33,567 nucleotides of DNA, taken from the NCBI GenBank assembly GCA_944322335.1, contig CALUOU010000018.1:1-33567 (forward strand), in the 5' to 3' direction. Under the pieces are notes generated by a model that was given only the letters and a program-made list of their open reading frames with translations, was not told where the DNA came from and ran no database searches. A program made the translations under genes and the position numbers. This document shows, piece by piece, positions 1-8,839 of the stretch (positions are counted from its first letter, which is position 1; each line of letters starts with the position of its first letter). This DNA is from an uncultured Bacteroides sp. (GTDB taxonomy: Bacteria > Bacteroidota > Bacteroidia > Bacteroidales > Bacteroidaceae).

Positions 1-953
1 CCGGCCAGGACGTAGATGTCGGACTCGCTCATGCAGGCACCCAGACGGCGTGGGTCGTGGACGGCACCCACGAAACGGACAAGGCCGCCGCAGGTGGGCG
101 TTTCCCATCCGCCGGCTGTGAGGCGGAGGCTGGCGGCGAGCTCGCGGAGGCAGGGCAGCTCAGGACCGTCGCCCACGATCAGCAGCTCGGTGTCAGGATG
201 ACGGGGCAGTATGTCGGCAAAGGCGCGGATCAGGAGGTCGGTACGCTTCCATGCCACGAGACGGCCAATGTGGAGCAGGCGGTTGGGAGCGGGTGGCAGC
301 AAGGGGGGGGAGTCTTGCGCCGCCTCACGCTCACGCCACAGGGTGTCGGTGTCGGTGGTGTTGAAGGTGACGTGGATACGCGAGGGGGGGACACCGTAGG
401 AAGGGAGAATGTCGAGGGCGGCGGTGGAGTAGTTGAGCGTGCCGCAGGCGCGGGCGTAGCAGGCGCGGCGCAGGCGGGCGGTGATCCATTGGCGCAGCAG
501 AAAGAGAGGTCCGCGCGAGAGCAGACGCATGTTTTCATCATACATGGGATGGCGGCTGAACCAGTTGCGGATCTGGCCGTAGGGTGGTGTCTGGAAAGGA
601 ATCTCACGGATGAGCAGGCGGGTGTCCGCCTCGCGCATGGCGCGGCGCAGCGAAGGCTGCAGGCTGACCTGAAGGAAATAGGGCCAGCCGAGCACGAGGA
701 GATCGGGACGCTCGCCGCGCACGAGAGCCGGCAGGTCGGGGAAGCCTGCCTTGCCGTAGCACATGCGGCGTTCGGGGATGTGGAGGGTGCGGAAGGAGCC
801 GCCCTCCACTGTCTTGACTCCGCGTCCGATGGTGGCTCCTTTTCCTTGGGAAGGGAGGACTGCCGTGATGTCGATGCCGTCCGCGCTCTGGATCTTGTCC
901 AACAGGGCTTTCAGATAGGGCGGCATTCCGCCGAATGTGAGCATTACTTTCAT
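1..953 (-). CDS. Family 4 glycosyltransferase (partial, cut by left edge)
   Basis: An open frame of 317 codons runs from an ATG (MKVMLTFGGMPP) to the left edge with no stop, so the C-terminus lies outside the window. The N-terminal half is a variable acceptor-side domain. The second half has the GT-B donor-domain pattern of the Glycos_transf_1 family: LLHIGRLVAWKRTDLLIRAF, then ELLIVGDGPELPCL, then VRFVGAV and a SESDIYVLAG segment where the conserved E-rich nucleotide-sugar site begins. The likely role is transfer of a sugar from a nucleotide sugar during surface glycan synthesis; donor and acceptor cannot be read. It is the last visible gene of the minus-strand block, 31 bases after the acyl-CoA synthetase stop. 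The coding strand is strongly C-ending at third positions, and it contains C8 and C7 runs (303-310 and 384-390) that keep the frame here. No signal peptide is evident, so it is probably cytoplasmic or membrane-associated. Confidence 0.85.
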   Translation of the reverse strand, partial: MKVMLTFGGMPPYLKALLDKIQSADGIDITAVLPSQGKGATIGRGVKTVEGGSFRTLHIPERRMCYGKAGFPDLPALVRGERPDLLVLGWPYFLQVSLQPSLRRAMREADTRLLIREIPFQTPPYGQIRNWFSRHPMYDENMRLLSRGPLFLLRQWITARLRRACYARACGTLNYSTAALDILPSYGVPPSRIHVTFNTTDTDTLWREREAAQDSPPLLPPAPNRLLHIGRLVAWKRTDLLIRAFADILPRHPDTELLIVGDGPELPCLRELAASLRLTAGGWETPTCGGLVRFVGAVHDPRRLGACMSESDIYVLA

Positions 954-984
954 TGTTGCGGGCTGTGTGATTAGCGGTTAGCGG

Positions 985-2631
985 TCAGATGATTTCTATC
1001 CCTTGCTTCTTGCAGAGCTGGAGCCCTAAGTCTTTGAGGCGGAATTTTTGTATTTTTCCGCTGCCGGTCATAGGGAACTCTTTGACGAAGAAGATGTATT
1101 TCGGTATCTTGTAGCGGGAAATCTTGCCTAAGCAGAAGTCGCGCACGTCGCTTTCGTGGAGGTCGGCTCCTTCGTGGAGGATGATGAAGGCTCCCACTGC
1201 CTCGCCGTATTTGCGGGAGGGTATGCCTGCCACCTGCACGTCTTTCACGCCGGGGAGCTGGTAGAGGAATTCCTCGATCTCGCGGGGGTAGATGTTCTCT
1301 CCGCCTCGGATGATCATGTCCTTGATGCGTCCGGTGACGCGGAAGTTGCCGTCGGGGTCTTTCACGCCGAGGTCGCCTGAATGGAGGAATCCGTCGGCAT
1401 CGATCACTTCGGCTGTGGCGGTGGGGTTGTTGTAATAGCCTTTCATGGTGTTGTAGCCTCGGTTGCATAGTTCTCCCTGTACGCCTGCGGGGCATTCCTT
1501 GCCTGTTTCGGGGTCGATGACACGTACCTCGGTGTGCTCAAACTCGCGGCCTACAGTGGTGTAGCGTGTGTGAGGCGGATCGTCGATGCGTGTGTGTGTC
1601 ATGCCGGGAGAGGCTTCCGTAAGTCCGTAGACGCTGGTGACCTTCATGAACATCCGCTCTTCCACCTGTTTCATCAGCTCGACGGGGCAGAGGGATCCGG
1701 CCATGATGCCCGTGCGCAGGCTGGAGAGGTCGAACAGGCTGAACATGGGATGGTTGAGCTCGGCGATGAACATGGTGGGCACTCCATAGAGGGCTGTGCA
1801 GCGTTCCTTGTGTACCGAGGCCAGGACAACGAGCGGGTCGAAACGTTCGACCATGACTTCGGTGCAGCCGTGGGTGAGACAGTTCATGGTGGCCAGAACC
1901 ACTCCGAAGCAGTGGAAGAGAGGCACGCAGACGCAGAGCTTGTCATCGGCGGTGAAGCGCATGTGTTCGCCTGTGAGGAAGCCGTTGTTGGCGATGTTGT
2001 AGTGGGTGAGCATCACTCCTTTGGGGAATCCGGTGGTGCCGCTGGTGTATTGCATGTTGACCACGTCGTGACAGGTGACCTGCTCTTTGAGGCGGAGCAG
2101 CGGGCCGTTGTCGGCATACGAGCCGAGGAGCAGCAGTTCGGCGGTGGTGTACATGCCCCGGTGTTTTTCTTGTCCCACGTAGACGACATTGCGCATGCGC
2201 GGGAACCGTTCGCTGTGGAGATGTCCGCGCTGGCAGGTGCGCAGTTCGGGCAGCATCTGGTAGGTCATCTGCACGAAGTCGCTGTCGCGCTCGCCGCCGA
2301 CGATGCAGAGGGTGTGCATGTCTGAGTTCTGGCAGAGATATTCCAGCTCGGCTTGCTTGTAGTTGGTGTTGACTGTGACATAGACGGCTCCTATTTTGGC
2401 GCAGGCGTAGAGCAAGGTGAGCCAGTCGGGCACATTGGCCGCCCAGATGCCTACATGGGTGCCTCTGGTCACTCCGATGGAGATGAGCCCTTTGGCCATG
2501 TCGTCTACACGTTTGTTGAACTGGCTCCAGGTGAAGCGCAGGTCGCGGTCGGAATAGACCAGGTATTCTTTGTCGGGCGTGGTCTCCGCCCAGTGTTCGA
2601 GCCATTGGCCCAGTGTTCGTTCGTAAAGCAT
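985..2631 (-). CDS. AMP-forming acyl-CoA synthetase (fatty acid CoA ligase)
   Basis: This 548-residue protein is a full-length member of the ANL adenylating superfamily. It activates a carboxylic acid with ATP to an acyl-adenylate and passes it to CoA. The P-loop [11 protein letters not shown] is at about residues 195-205, the YGLTEASPG motif at 335-343, the hinge region [16 protein letters not shown] at 434-449, and the catalytic lysine in TGSGKIQKF at about K526. The overall pattern is closest to medium/long-chain acyl-CoA ligases of the FadD/YngI type rather than acetyl-CoA synthetase, but the chain length cannot be fixed by eye. It lies 29 bases downstream of the XRE/cupin regulator gene, which suggests that the regulator responds to the acid or its CoA ester. 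The gap upstream contains a heptamer stop array. Confidence 0.9.
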   Translation of the reverse strand: MLYERTLGQWLEHWAETTPDKEYLVYSDRDLRFTWSQFNKRVDDMAKGLISIGVTRGTHVGIWAANVPDWLTLLYACAKIGAVYVTVNTNYKQAELEYLCQNSDMHTLCIVGGERDSDFVQMTYQMLPELRTCQRGHLHSERFPRMRNVVYVGQEKHRGMYTTAELLLLGSYADNGPLLRLKEQVTCHDVVNMQYTSGTTGFPKGVMLTHYNIANNGFLTGEHMRFTADDKLCVCVPLFHCFGVVLATMNCLTHGCTEVMVERFDPLVVLASVHKERCTALYGVPTMFIAELNHPMFSLFDLSSLRTGIMAGSLCPVELMKQVEERMFMKVTSVYGLTEASPGMTHTRIDDPPHTRYTTVGREFEHTEVRVIDPETGKECPAGVQGELCNRGYNTMKGYYNNPTATAEVIDADGFLHSGDLGVKDPDGNFRVTGRIKDMIIRGGENIYPREIEEFLYQLPGVKDVQVAGIPSRKYGEAVGAFIILHEGADLHESDVRDFCLGKISRYKIPKYIFFVKEFPMTGSGKIQKFRLKDLGLQLCKKQGIEII

Positions 2632-2660
2632 TTTTTTAACGGTTATCGGTTAGTGACTGG

Positions 2661-3236
2661 CTATACGGGCGTATAGACTACTGCGAGGATTCTGGCGGCT
2701 TGTCCCTGATAGGCGTGTACGTGGTGAGGGACGATGGAGTCGTAGTAGATGCTGTCTCCCGCTTCAAGGAGGTAGGTGTCGTGTCCGTAGCTGATCTCCA
2801 TGGTTCCTTCGAGCACGTAGATGAACTCTTCGCCTTCGTGGGTGGAGAGAACGAAGTCGTTGTCGTCGGTGGGGGCCACGTCTATGATGAACGGCTCGGT
2901 GTGCCGGTCTGCCTTCGATTTGGCCAGGGCGTGGTACTCCATGTGCTTGCGGCTCTGGATAGCGTTGTTGGAGAAGCTGATGGTGTCGTTTCCTCCTGCA
3001 TGGCGGCAGATGGCGGGGCCGGTCTCTGCCTGGTCATCGAGGAATGTTCCCAGGCGCACGCCGAGGACACGGGCTATCTTGATGAGCGGGGCCAGTGAGG
3101 GGAGGTCGACGTTGTTTTCGATGCGTTCTATTTGTTCGACAGCCAGTCCGGAGCGTTCGGACATTTCTTCGCGGCTGATTGACTTGCTTTCACGGAGCGA
3201 TTTTATTTTTTCGCCCACTATTTTGCTTGTGTCCAT
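2661..3236 (-). CDS. XRE-family regulator with C-terminal cupin
   Basis: The 191-residue protein joins an N-terminal helix-turn-helix of the XRE/Cro type (about residues 6-60; SREEMSERSGLAVEQIERIE) to a C-terminal cupin_2 barrel (about 115-188; EGEEFIYVLEGTMEISYG and AGDSIYYDSIVPHHVHAY, with metal-type His residues). Such proteins bind DNA as dimers and sense a small ligand in the cupin pocket. It sits between yqeY and the acyl-CoA synthetase with short gaps, so autoregulation of this pair is plausible. The ligand and operator cannot be read. The ATG start fits the family and lies 11 bases after the yqeY stop. Confidence 0.88.
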   Translation of the reverse strand: MDTSKIVGEKIKSLRESKSISREEMSERSGLAVEQIERIENNVDLPSLAPLIKIARVLGVRLGTFLDDQAETGPAICRHAGGNDTISFSNNAIQSRKHMEYHALAKSKADRHTEPFIIDVAPTDDNDFVLSTHEGEEFIYVLEGTMEISYGHDTYLLEAGDSIYYDSIVPHHVHAYQGQAARILAVVYTPV

Positions 3237-3247
3237 GATTTCAGTGT

Positions 3248-3715
3248 TTAGTGGTTAGTGGCCTGCTGTTCCAGCAGTTGTTTCACTTTGGCTGAGATGA
3301 GCTTTCCTTCGGCTTTCGCTCCCAGCTCTTTGGTGGCTATTCCCATGACTTTTCCCATGTCTTTGAGGGTGGTGGCGCCGGTCTGTGCGATGATGTCGCG
3401 TATGGCTGCTTCCAGTTCGGCTTCAGTGAGGGGCTTGGGCAGGTAGCGCTCCATGACGCTGACTTGCGCCAGTTCGGCTTCGGCCAGTTCGGGGCGGTTT
3501 TGTCCGGCGTAGATGGCTGCCGCGTCACGCCCTTGCTTGGCCAGTTTCTGCACAAGGCGGATGGCTGTGGCGTCATCCAGTGTGTCGTTTGCCCCTGGTG
3601 CTGTCTTGGCTTCCAGGAATACTTTCTTGATGTTGCGGAGGGTGTCGAGGGCGACATGGTCTCTCGCTTTCATTGCTGCTTTAATGTCTTCGCTGACTTG
3701 ATCGAATAGGTTCAT
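3248..3715 (-). CDS. GatB/YqeY domain protein
   Basis: The 155-residue protein matches the YqeY family along its whole length: MNLFDQVSEDIKAAMKARD at the start, LDTLRNIK, the helical ERYLPKPLTEAELEAAI segment, and a C-terminal DMGKVMGIATKELGAKAEGK region. The family resembles the tRNA-binding tail domain of GatB and is thought to act near aminoacyl-tRNA metabolism, but no reaction is established. It follows ftsZ in the same direction after a 94-base gap, a placement I believe is common in Bacteroides. Its last three sense codons and stop (T-N-H-stop) are written by a heptamer repeat that continues into the gap. Confidence 0.88.
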   Translation of the reverse strand: MNLFDQVSEDIKAAMKARDHVALDTLRNIKKVFLEAKTAPGANDTLDDATAIRLVQKLAKQGRDAAAIYAGQNRPELAEAELAQVSVMERYLPKPLTEAELEAAIRDIIAQTGATTLKDMGKVMGIATKELGAKAEGKLISAKVKQLLEQQATNH

Positions 3716-3809
3716 TTTTATTATGCTTAAATGGTTAATGTTTGTTGGCTGTTGGACGGTGGCTGCCTGCTGGCGGACAACACATTGTCTGTCGGACGGG
3801 AGCCGCCGG

Positions 3810-5123
3810 TCAGAAGGTTATGATTCCTCCTGTGGGATCCTCCGGGGCGGCGGGCTTTTCTCCTATCTGCGGGGTAGCGGCGGACAGCTCGCGTATATGG
3901 TTCAGGGTGACTCTGTCTCGCAGATAGGTGGGCGATCCTTCCACCAGTGCGATGACATCAGGGTTGTCCAAGTCTGAGGGCTGGAAGAGATAGACCTGCA
4001 GACGGCGCCGACGGCGGCGGTCGCGTGGGCCTCGTCCATAGATGCGGTCGATGCGTTCCTGGTCGCGGGCTTCCTCCTCTTCCAGCCGCTCCTGCTCTTC
4101 ACGGGAGCGCTGGGCGATCATTTCGCTCATGCCCGGCACGCTTTCTGTGCCGAATCCGGTGGCGAGGATGGTGATCTTTACCTCGTCTTCCAGAGTGGGG
4201 TCGTCCGCTTGTCCCCAGATGACTTCGATGTTGGGGTCGAGACTGTCCATGAAGGCGTCTATTTCAGACATTTCTTCGATGAGGATGGGCGCTTTGTCGC
4301 TGGCGGATATGTTGAACAGGATTTTTTTGGCGTTGACAATGTCGTTGTTGTTCAGCAGCGGAGAGTGGAGCGCGTTCTCGATGGCATGTTTCAGGCGTTT
4401 CTCTCCTTTGGCTCTTCCGGTGGACATGATGGCTACCCCTCCGTCTTTGAGGATTTTCTTCACGTCGCGGAAGTCCAGGTTGATGATGCCGTCCATGGTG
4501 ATGATTTCGGCAATGCTTTTGGTGGCTACGGTCAGGATGTCGTCGGCTTTGGCGTAAGACTCCTTGAGTGTGGTCATGCCGTCGGTATAGATTTCGCGCA
4601 GGCGTTCATTGTTGATGACCAGAAGCGCGTCCACGCTTTTGCGCATCTCTTCCACTCCCTCCAGTGCCTGGAGAATCTTCTTTTTCTTTTCAAAGAGGAA
4701 AGGTATGGTGACAATGCCTACGGTCAGCAGTCCCATTTCCTTGGCGGTCCGTGCTACCACGGGGGCTGCTCCTGTGCCTGTCCCTCCGCCCATGCCTGCG
4801 GTGACGAACACCATTTGTGTGCCGTCATTGAAAAGGTCGCGTATTTCCTCTATGCTTTCCTCTGCGGCTTCTCTCGCCACACGGGGGTCGTTGCCGGCTC
4901 CCAGTCCGCCTGTGGTCTTGCGTCCCAGCTGGATTTTGACGGGTATGTCTGACTTGCGCAATGCCTGACTGTCGGTGTTGCACAAGACGAATGTGACATC
5001 GTGTATGCCTTGTTTGAACATATGTTTCACGGCATTGCCTCCTCCTCCTCCCACGCCGATCACTTTGATGATCTTTGGCGAGTCGGCAGGCGCGTCGAAA
5101 TCGAAATGTACTATGTCATCCAT
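3810..5123 (-). CDS. ftsZ: Cell division GTPase FtsZ
   Basis: FtsZ polymerises with GTP into the Z-ring that positions septal peptidoglycan synthesis. The 437-residue sequence has the N-terminal IKVIGVGGGGGNAV segment, the tubulin signature GGGTGTGAAP at residues 112-121, and the synergy region NLDFRDVKKILKDGGVAIMSTGRAKG. The core ends near residue 335 and is followed by a charged linker with a run of six or more arginines (RDRRRRRR) and a C-terminal tail PEDPTGGIITF. The longer-than-usual tail domain is typical of Bacteroidetes. It lies downstream of ftsA after 55 bases that contain a clean heptamer stop array. Confidence 0.98.
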   Translation of the reverse strand: MDDIVHFDFDAPADSPKIIKVIGVGGGGGNAVKHMFKQGIHDVTFVLCNTDSQALRKSDIPVKIQLGRKTTGGLGAGNDPRVAREAAEESIEEIRDLFNDGTQMVFVTAGMGGGTGTGAAPVVARTAKEMGLLTVGIVTIPFLFEKKKKILQALEGVEEMRKSVDALLVINNERLREIYTDGMTTLKESYAKADDILTVATKSIAEIITMDGIINLDFRDVKKILKDGGVAIMSTGRAKGEKRLKHAIENALHSPLLNNNDIVNAKKILFNISASDKAPILIEEMSEIDAFMDSLDPNIEVIWGQADDPTLEDEVKITILATGFGTESVPGMSEMIAQRSREEQERLEEEEARDQERIDRIYGRGPRDRRRRRRLQVYLFQPSDLDNPDVIALVEGSPTYLRDRVTLNHIRELSAATPQIGEKPAAPEDPTGGIITF

Positions 5124-5127
5124 AATT

Positions 5128-5162
5128 GTAGTGATTAGTGGTTAGTGATCAGTGATTATCGT
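5128..5162 (-). repeat. Heptamer array between ftsA and ftsZ
   Basis: Read on the minus strand, five units CGATAAT, CACTGAT, CACTAAC, CACTAAT and CACTACA follow each other with a strict 7-base period. The word TAA or TGA recurs in every unit and so falls in each reading frame within 21 bases. This is the clearest example of arrays also seen at 967-987, 2,637-2,657, 3,241-3,261, 3,723-3,744 (weak), 10,010-10,037, 11,343-11,380, 12,727-12,752 and 14,053-14,078. Confidence 0.85.
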
Positions 5163-5178
5163 TGGCCGTTGGCCCGCC

Positions 5179-6588
5179 TCATTCTTCGTTGAAGATATCT
5201 TCGGTGAAGCTGTCGAAGAATGTTTTCCATTTAGGCTTCTTCTGTTTCGGCTTTTTGGGTTTGACAGGCTCCGGGTCAGGCTTCGGTTCAGGTTCCGGTT
5301 CGGGCTGTGGCTGTATTTCGGGCTGTGGCTGGGACGTTTCGGGCTGTCCTGTCTCTTCAAGACCGGTTTCGGGCTTTTCTGCGGCAGCGGGCTGTGGCTG
5401 GATTTCAGGTTCAGGCTCTGGCTCTTTGCAGCAGTTGTCAGTTCCTGCGGCCAGCAGTCCCAGCAGGGTGTTTCGTGTGCCGTCTGTATGGAGCTGGCTT
5501 TCGCATCCCGACACGTGGGCATGCACAAAACGCACCGTTTTGATTTTGCTCACCTTATCTTGTATCTTGCGGAAAGCTTCCTCCAGACTTTTCAGGTTGG
5601 ATCCTCCTCCTGTGAACACGACTCCTGCGTAGAGCTGGGTTTCGTAGCCCGAAAGCTGCAGCTGGTTCCATACGTTGTCCAGAATTTCTTCTACTCTTGC
5701 GCCCACGATGGCGTTCAGCCGCGCGAGCTCCACTGTGCGTCCGTCTTCCAGTCGGCAGACGGGCGGCTGCACTCCTGCTTCCGCATCCTCATCGTCTTGC
5801 TCGTAGCGTGCGTCTCCATATTCTGTTTTCAGGCGTTCGGCCTCTTCTTCCTCTATCTGCAGGGTAGCGATGTCCCGTGTGATGTTGTTTCCACCCAAAG
5901 GAATGACGCTCAAGTGTCTGAGCAGTTTGTTTTTATAGACTGCCACGGTGGTTGTCTGAGCGCCAAAGTCCACCAGCGCACATCCTGAACGCATCTCGCT
6001 GTCGGTCAGTACGGCCTGTCCCAACGCTAAGGGCGAGATAAGCAGGTCGGCAATATCCACTCCCGCTTGTTCAAAGCTCATTTCCATGTTCTTGCGGAGC
6101 GAGCTGCGCGCTACGATGTTAAGAAATTGTCCCACCACACGTGTGCCTGTCGCCCCCACGGGGTCGGTCTGCAGGCAATTGTCAATGCGGTATTCTTGTG
6201 GGGCAACGTCCAGAATGCACATGTCAGCCGGTGGATTCTGCAGGTTTTCGTCACAAATAGAGTCCACCAGTTCCTGCGATACCACTCCTTCTTCTTTCAG
6301 CGTGCGGCTTACCATGTTTCTGACTGTCCGCAGTGACTGTCCGCCAATGCCCACATACACTTTGGCAATGGCGCATCCCAGCTGGTCTTCCATGCTCTTC
6401 ATGACCGCACGTATAGCCTGTGCGGCCTTGTCTATGTTATAGATAACCCCCTTCCGTACGAAAGGGGCGGCATTCTCACACGCACAGGCCATCGCTTCCA
6501 TGCTTCCGTCGGCATTTTTCAGACCGGCAATGCCCGACAGCTTGGACGATCCTAATTCGATAGCGGCTATAAACTCTTTTGTTGCCAT
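5179..6588 (-). CDS. ftsA: Cell division protein FtsA
   Basis: FtsA is an actin-like ATPase that tethers FtsZ filaments to the membrane. The 469-residue protein starts MATKEFIAAIELGSSKLSGI (phosphate-1 motif), has the SHS2/1C region near residues 85-165, ALVDFGAQTTTVAVY (phosphate-2) and VVFTGGGSNLKSLEEAF (adenosine motif). After about residue 390 comes a low-complexity linker of some 60 residues made of PE, PQ and PK pairs, then a short basic and aromatic C-terminus (KWKTFFDSFTEDIF) that is likely the membrane-targeting helix. The start fits the family. It lies between ftsQ and ftsZ, as expected for a dcw cluster. Confidence 0.96.
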   Translation of the reverse strand: MATKEFIAAIELGSSKLSGIAGLKNADGSMEAMACACENAAPFVRKGVIYNIDKAAQAIRAVMKSMEDQLGCAIAKVYVGIGGQSLRTVRNMVSRTLKEEGVVSQELVDSICDENLQNPPADMCILDVAPQEYRIDNCLQTDPVGATGTRVVGQFLNIVARSSLRKNMEMSFEQAGVDIADLLISPLALGQAVLTDSEMRSGCALVDFGAQTTTVAVYKNKLLRHLSVIPLGGNNITRDIATLQIEEEEAERLKTEYGDARYEQDDEDAEAGVQPPVCRLEDGRTVELARLNAIVGARVEEILDNVWNQLQLSGYETQLYAGVVFTGGGSNLKSLEEAFRKIQDKVSKIKTVRFVHAHVSGCESQLHTDGTRNTLLGLLAAGTDNCCKEPEPEPEIQPQPAAAEKPETGLEETGQPETSQPQPEIQPQPEPEPEPKPDPEPVKPKKPKQKKPKWKTFFDSFTEDIFNEE

Positions 6589-6628
6589 AGTTCCATGCTT
6601 ATTTTGATCTCATTATCATTTCCTGTTC

Positions 6629-7360
6629 TTATCTCTTCGTGCAGATGATTTGGTTGTCAAACTCCACACTGATGCGCGCATATTTGTTCCATCCCACACG
6701 GCTCAGCCCTTTGGCATAGAACGTGTACAGGCGTTCCAGCTTGCGCTCAAAATCTTCCAGCGTGCCCATATAGATTATGTGGTTCCCCACCCTTGGCACC
6801 AGCTCCACGCGGCGGTCGGCAAGGACATGGATCTGTTCCACCTGTGCGCTCCAGAACGGATCTTTCTGTAGAAACGCTCCGAAAGGGTACAGTTCTCGAC
6901 GCGCGAAGTCCTTGTCCACATTGCCTGTGGCCACCACGACATGAGGTACGCACCTTGCATCGAGGGGCATCAGTGCGCCTTGGTTGTCAATGTAATACCC
7001 TTTCCCTTTGTCCGGCATGACGCGGATAATGGGGATGCGTTGGTGTACTTCGATGCAGAGGCTGCCCGATAGGGTCTTATAGCATTCCGCCCGTCTCATG
7101 AACGGATGTCCGTCCAGCGCCTGTTCCACGTCTTCCGTGCTGATCAGATCCAGCGTTTTTCCAAGGGGGTCAATACCCTTCTTGTTGAGCAGCCCCACCA
7201 CTTCCTCGCGTGTGACAAACCCCGCATAGACCGAATCCTTGATGACAAGCTTCACCTCTTTGCATACCTGTCCTTCCGGTTTCCGGTTGAATACTGTCAC
7301 TGCCGCCGCCAGGTAGGCGATGACAATCAGCAGAACCGCAGATAACAATATACGTTTCAT
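6629..7360 (-). CDS. ftsQ: Divisome protein FtsQ/DivIB
   Basis: The 243-residue protein has one N-terminal membrane segment (residues 4-22, ILLSAVLLIVIAYLAAAVTV) and then an outside domain with a POTRA-like start (VKLVIKDSVYAGFVTREEVVGLL) and the FtsQ-type stretch VHQRIPIIRVMPDKGKGYYIDNQGALMPL. FtsQ bridges cytoplasmic and periplasmic division proteins. It lies between murC and ftsA. The 117-base gap upstream of it is AT-rich and, unlike most gaps here, lacks the heptamer array; an internal promoter is possible but no strong TAnnTTTG was seen. Confidence 0.92.
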   Translation of the reverse strand: MKRILLSAVLLIVIAYLAAAVTVFNRKPEGQVCKEVKLVIKDSVYAGFVTREEVVGLLNKKGIDPLGKTLDLISTEDVEQALDGHPFMRRAECYKTLSGSLCIEVHQRIPIIRVMPDKGKGYYIDNQGALMPLDARCVPHVVVATGNVDKDFARRELYPFGAFLQKDPFWSAQVEQIHVLADRRVELVPRVGNHIIYMGTLEDFERKLERLYTFYAKGLSRVGWNKYARISVEFDNQIICTKR

Positions 7361-7477
7361 ATCCGTTCGGTTTTTTTATTAAATACCTTTTAAATTCATA
7401 AATATAGCGTTTAGCTCTGGTATGTCATCTCTCTGTTAACCTTTAAAAAAGATTATTAACAGATGGCTGTCAACTTT

Positions 7478-8839
7478 TTAGGCTAAAAACAATTTCTCAG
7501 AAGTCAGAAACTGTTCCAAGTCTCCTGCCCCCAACACGACAAGCGTCTGCAGTTTTGCCTTTCTATCTTTTAAAAAATCAGGCAGTTCGGCCTTGTGGCA
7601 AAGCCATTTTTCCAATTCTGCCGGCAGGCAATCATAGATTAGTCGGCTGCTCACTCCTTCAATGGGCAGTTCTCGCGCCGGATAGATGTCCGTCAGGATC
7701 ACCTCGTCCGCCAGAGAAAGGCTCTCCGCAAACTCCCGGTAGAAGTCCCGTGTGCGTGTATAGAGATGCGGCTGGAAGAGAGCCGTGATCTTCCGGTCAG
7801 GGTACAGCAGTCTTACGGAACGGATGCTCTGGGCTATTTCCGCCGGATGATGCGCATAGTCGCACACCATAGTGAACCCGTCTGTTTTCACTCTCAGGTC
7901 AAAACGCCGCTCCACTCCCCTGAATTTTGGCATAGCCATCTTGATCTCTTCGTCGGTCACGCCGTTCAGGTGAGCCAGTGCCATGGCCGCTACGCTGTTT
8001 TCAATGTCCACATAGACTGGAACTCCAAGCCGTATGCCGTTGATGCGCGTGTCAGGAGCCACGAAGTCAAGCCAGATCTCCCCGTTTCCGATGCGGATGT
8101 TCTCGGCATGGAAGTCCCCCTCTTCCCACGCATAGGTATAGACCTTCACTCCCGGCTTCACGTCCGGCTTCATGGCCAACCCCGTATGTACGATCAAGGC
8201 TCCCTCTGGCTGGATCAGGGACGTGTAGTGGCGGAAGCTTTCCAGATAGGCTTCAACAGTGCCGTATATGTCCAGATGGTCGGGATCGGTGGCAGTGATC
8301 ACACTCATGTAGGGCGAAAGCCAGTGGAACGAGCGGTCAAACTCATCCGCTTCGACCACGGTGTACGGGCTCTTCCCGTCCAGCAGCAGATTGGACCCGT
8401 AATTTCTGGAGATTCCTCCCAGAAAAGCCGTACATCCCACATGGGACTGCTTCATCAGATGTGCTGTCAGGGCGGATGTCGTGGTCTTGCCATGTGTGCC
8501 GGCCACACACAGCGCCCTGCTTTCGCGGGTGATCAGTCCGAGCGTTCTCGCCCGTTTCCAGCATTCAAAGCCTCCCTGCCTGAAGTAAGCCATTTCCGCC
8601 TGCTCTTCTGGTACTGCCGGCGTATAGACCACCAGCGTGTTCTTCGGGTCCTTGCACTCCTCCGGAATCAGGCTCACGTCCGCCTCATAATGGATGTGCG
8701 CCCCTTCGGCCTCCAGTTTTCGGGTCAGCTCGCTCTCCGTGCGGTCATATCCCGCCACAAATCTCCCTTGGGTCAGGAAATAGCGTGCCAAAGCGCTCAT
8801 TCCGATGCCTCCAATTCCTATAAAATAGATATTCTTCAT
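7478..8839 (-). CDS. murC: UDP-N-acetylmuramate--L-alanine ligase
   Basis: MurC adds L-alanine to UDP-MurNAc with ATP, the first peptide step of precursor synthesis. The 453-residue protein starts MKNIYFIGIGGIGMSALARY, with the dinucleotide-like loop at the N-terminus, the Mur ligase ATP loop GTHGKTT at residues 114-120, EADEFDRSF and DPDHLDIYG in the central domain and DYAHHPAEI in the C-terminal domain. The open frame extends upstream to 9211, but the family start and the ATGA overlap with the murG stop (8836-8839) fix the start at 8839. The overlap suggests translational coupling to murG. Confidence 0.97.
   Translation of the reverse strand: MKNIYFIGIGGIGMSALARYFLTQGRFVAGYDRTESELTRKLEAEGAHIHYEADVSLIPEECKDPKNTLVVYTPAVPEEQAEMAYFRQGGFECWKRARTLGLITRESRALCVAGTHGKTTTSALTAHLMKQSHVGCTAFLGGISRNYGSNLLLDGKSPYTVVEADEFDRSFHWLSPYMSVITATDPDHLDIYGTVEAYLESFRHYTSLIQPEGALIVHTGLAMKPDVKPGVKVYTYAWEEGDFHAENIRIGNGEIWLDFVAPDTRINGIRLGVPVYVDIENSVAAMALAHLNGVTDEEIKMAMPKFRGVERRFDLRVKTDGFTMVCDYAHHPAEIAQSIRSVRLLYPDRKITALFQPHLYTRTRDFYREFAESLSLADEVILTDIYPARELPIEGVSSRLIYDCLPAELEKWLCHKAELPDFLKDRKAKLQTLVVLGAGDLEQFLTSEKLFLA

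Noticed and set aside
57..974. Plus-strand open frame of 305 codons
   Set aside because: It is the antisense shadow of the glycosyltransferase; the minus-strand frame has clear GT4 motifs.
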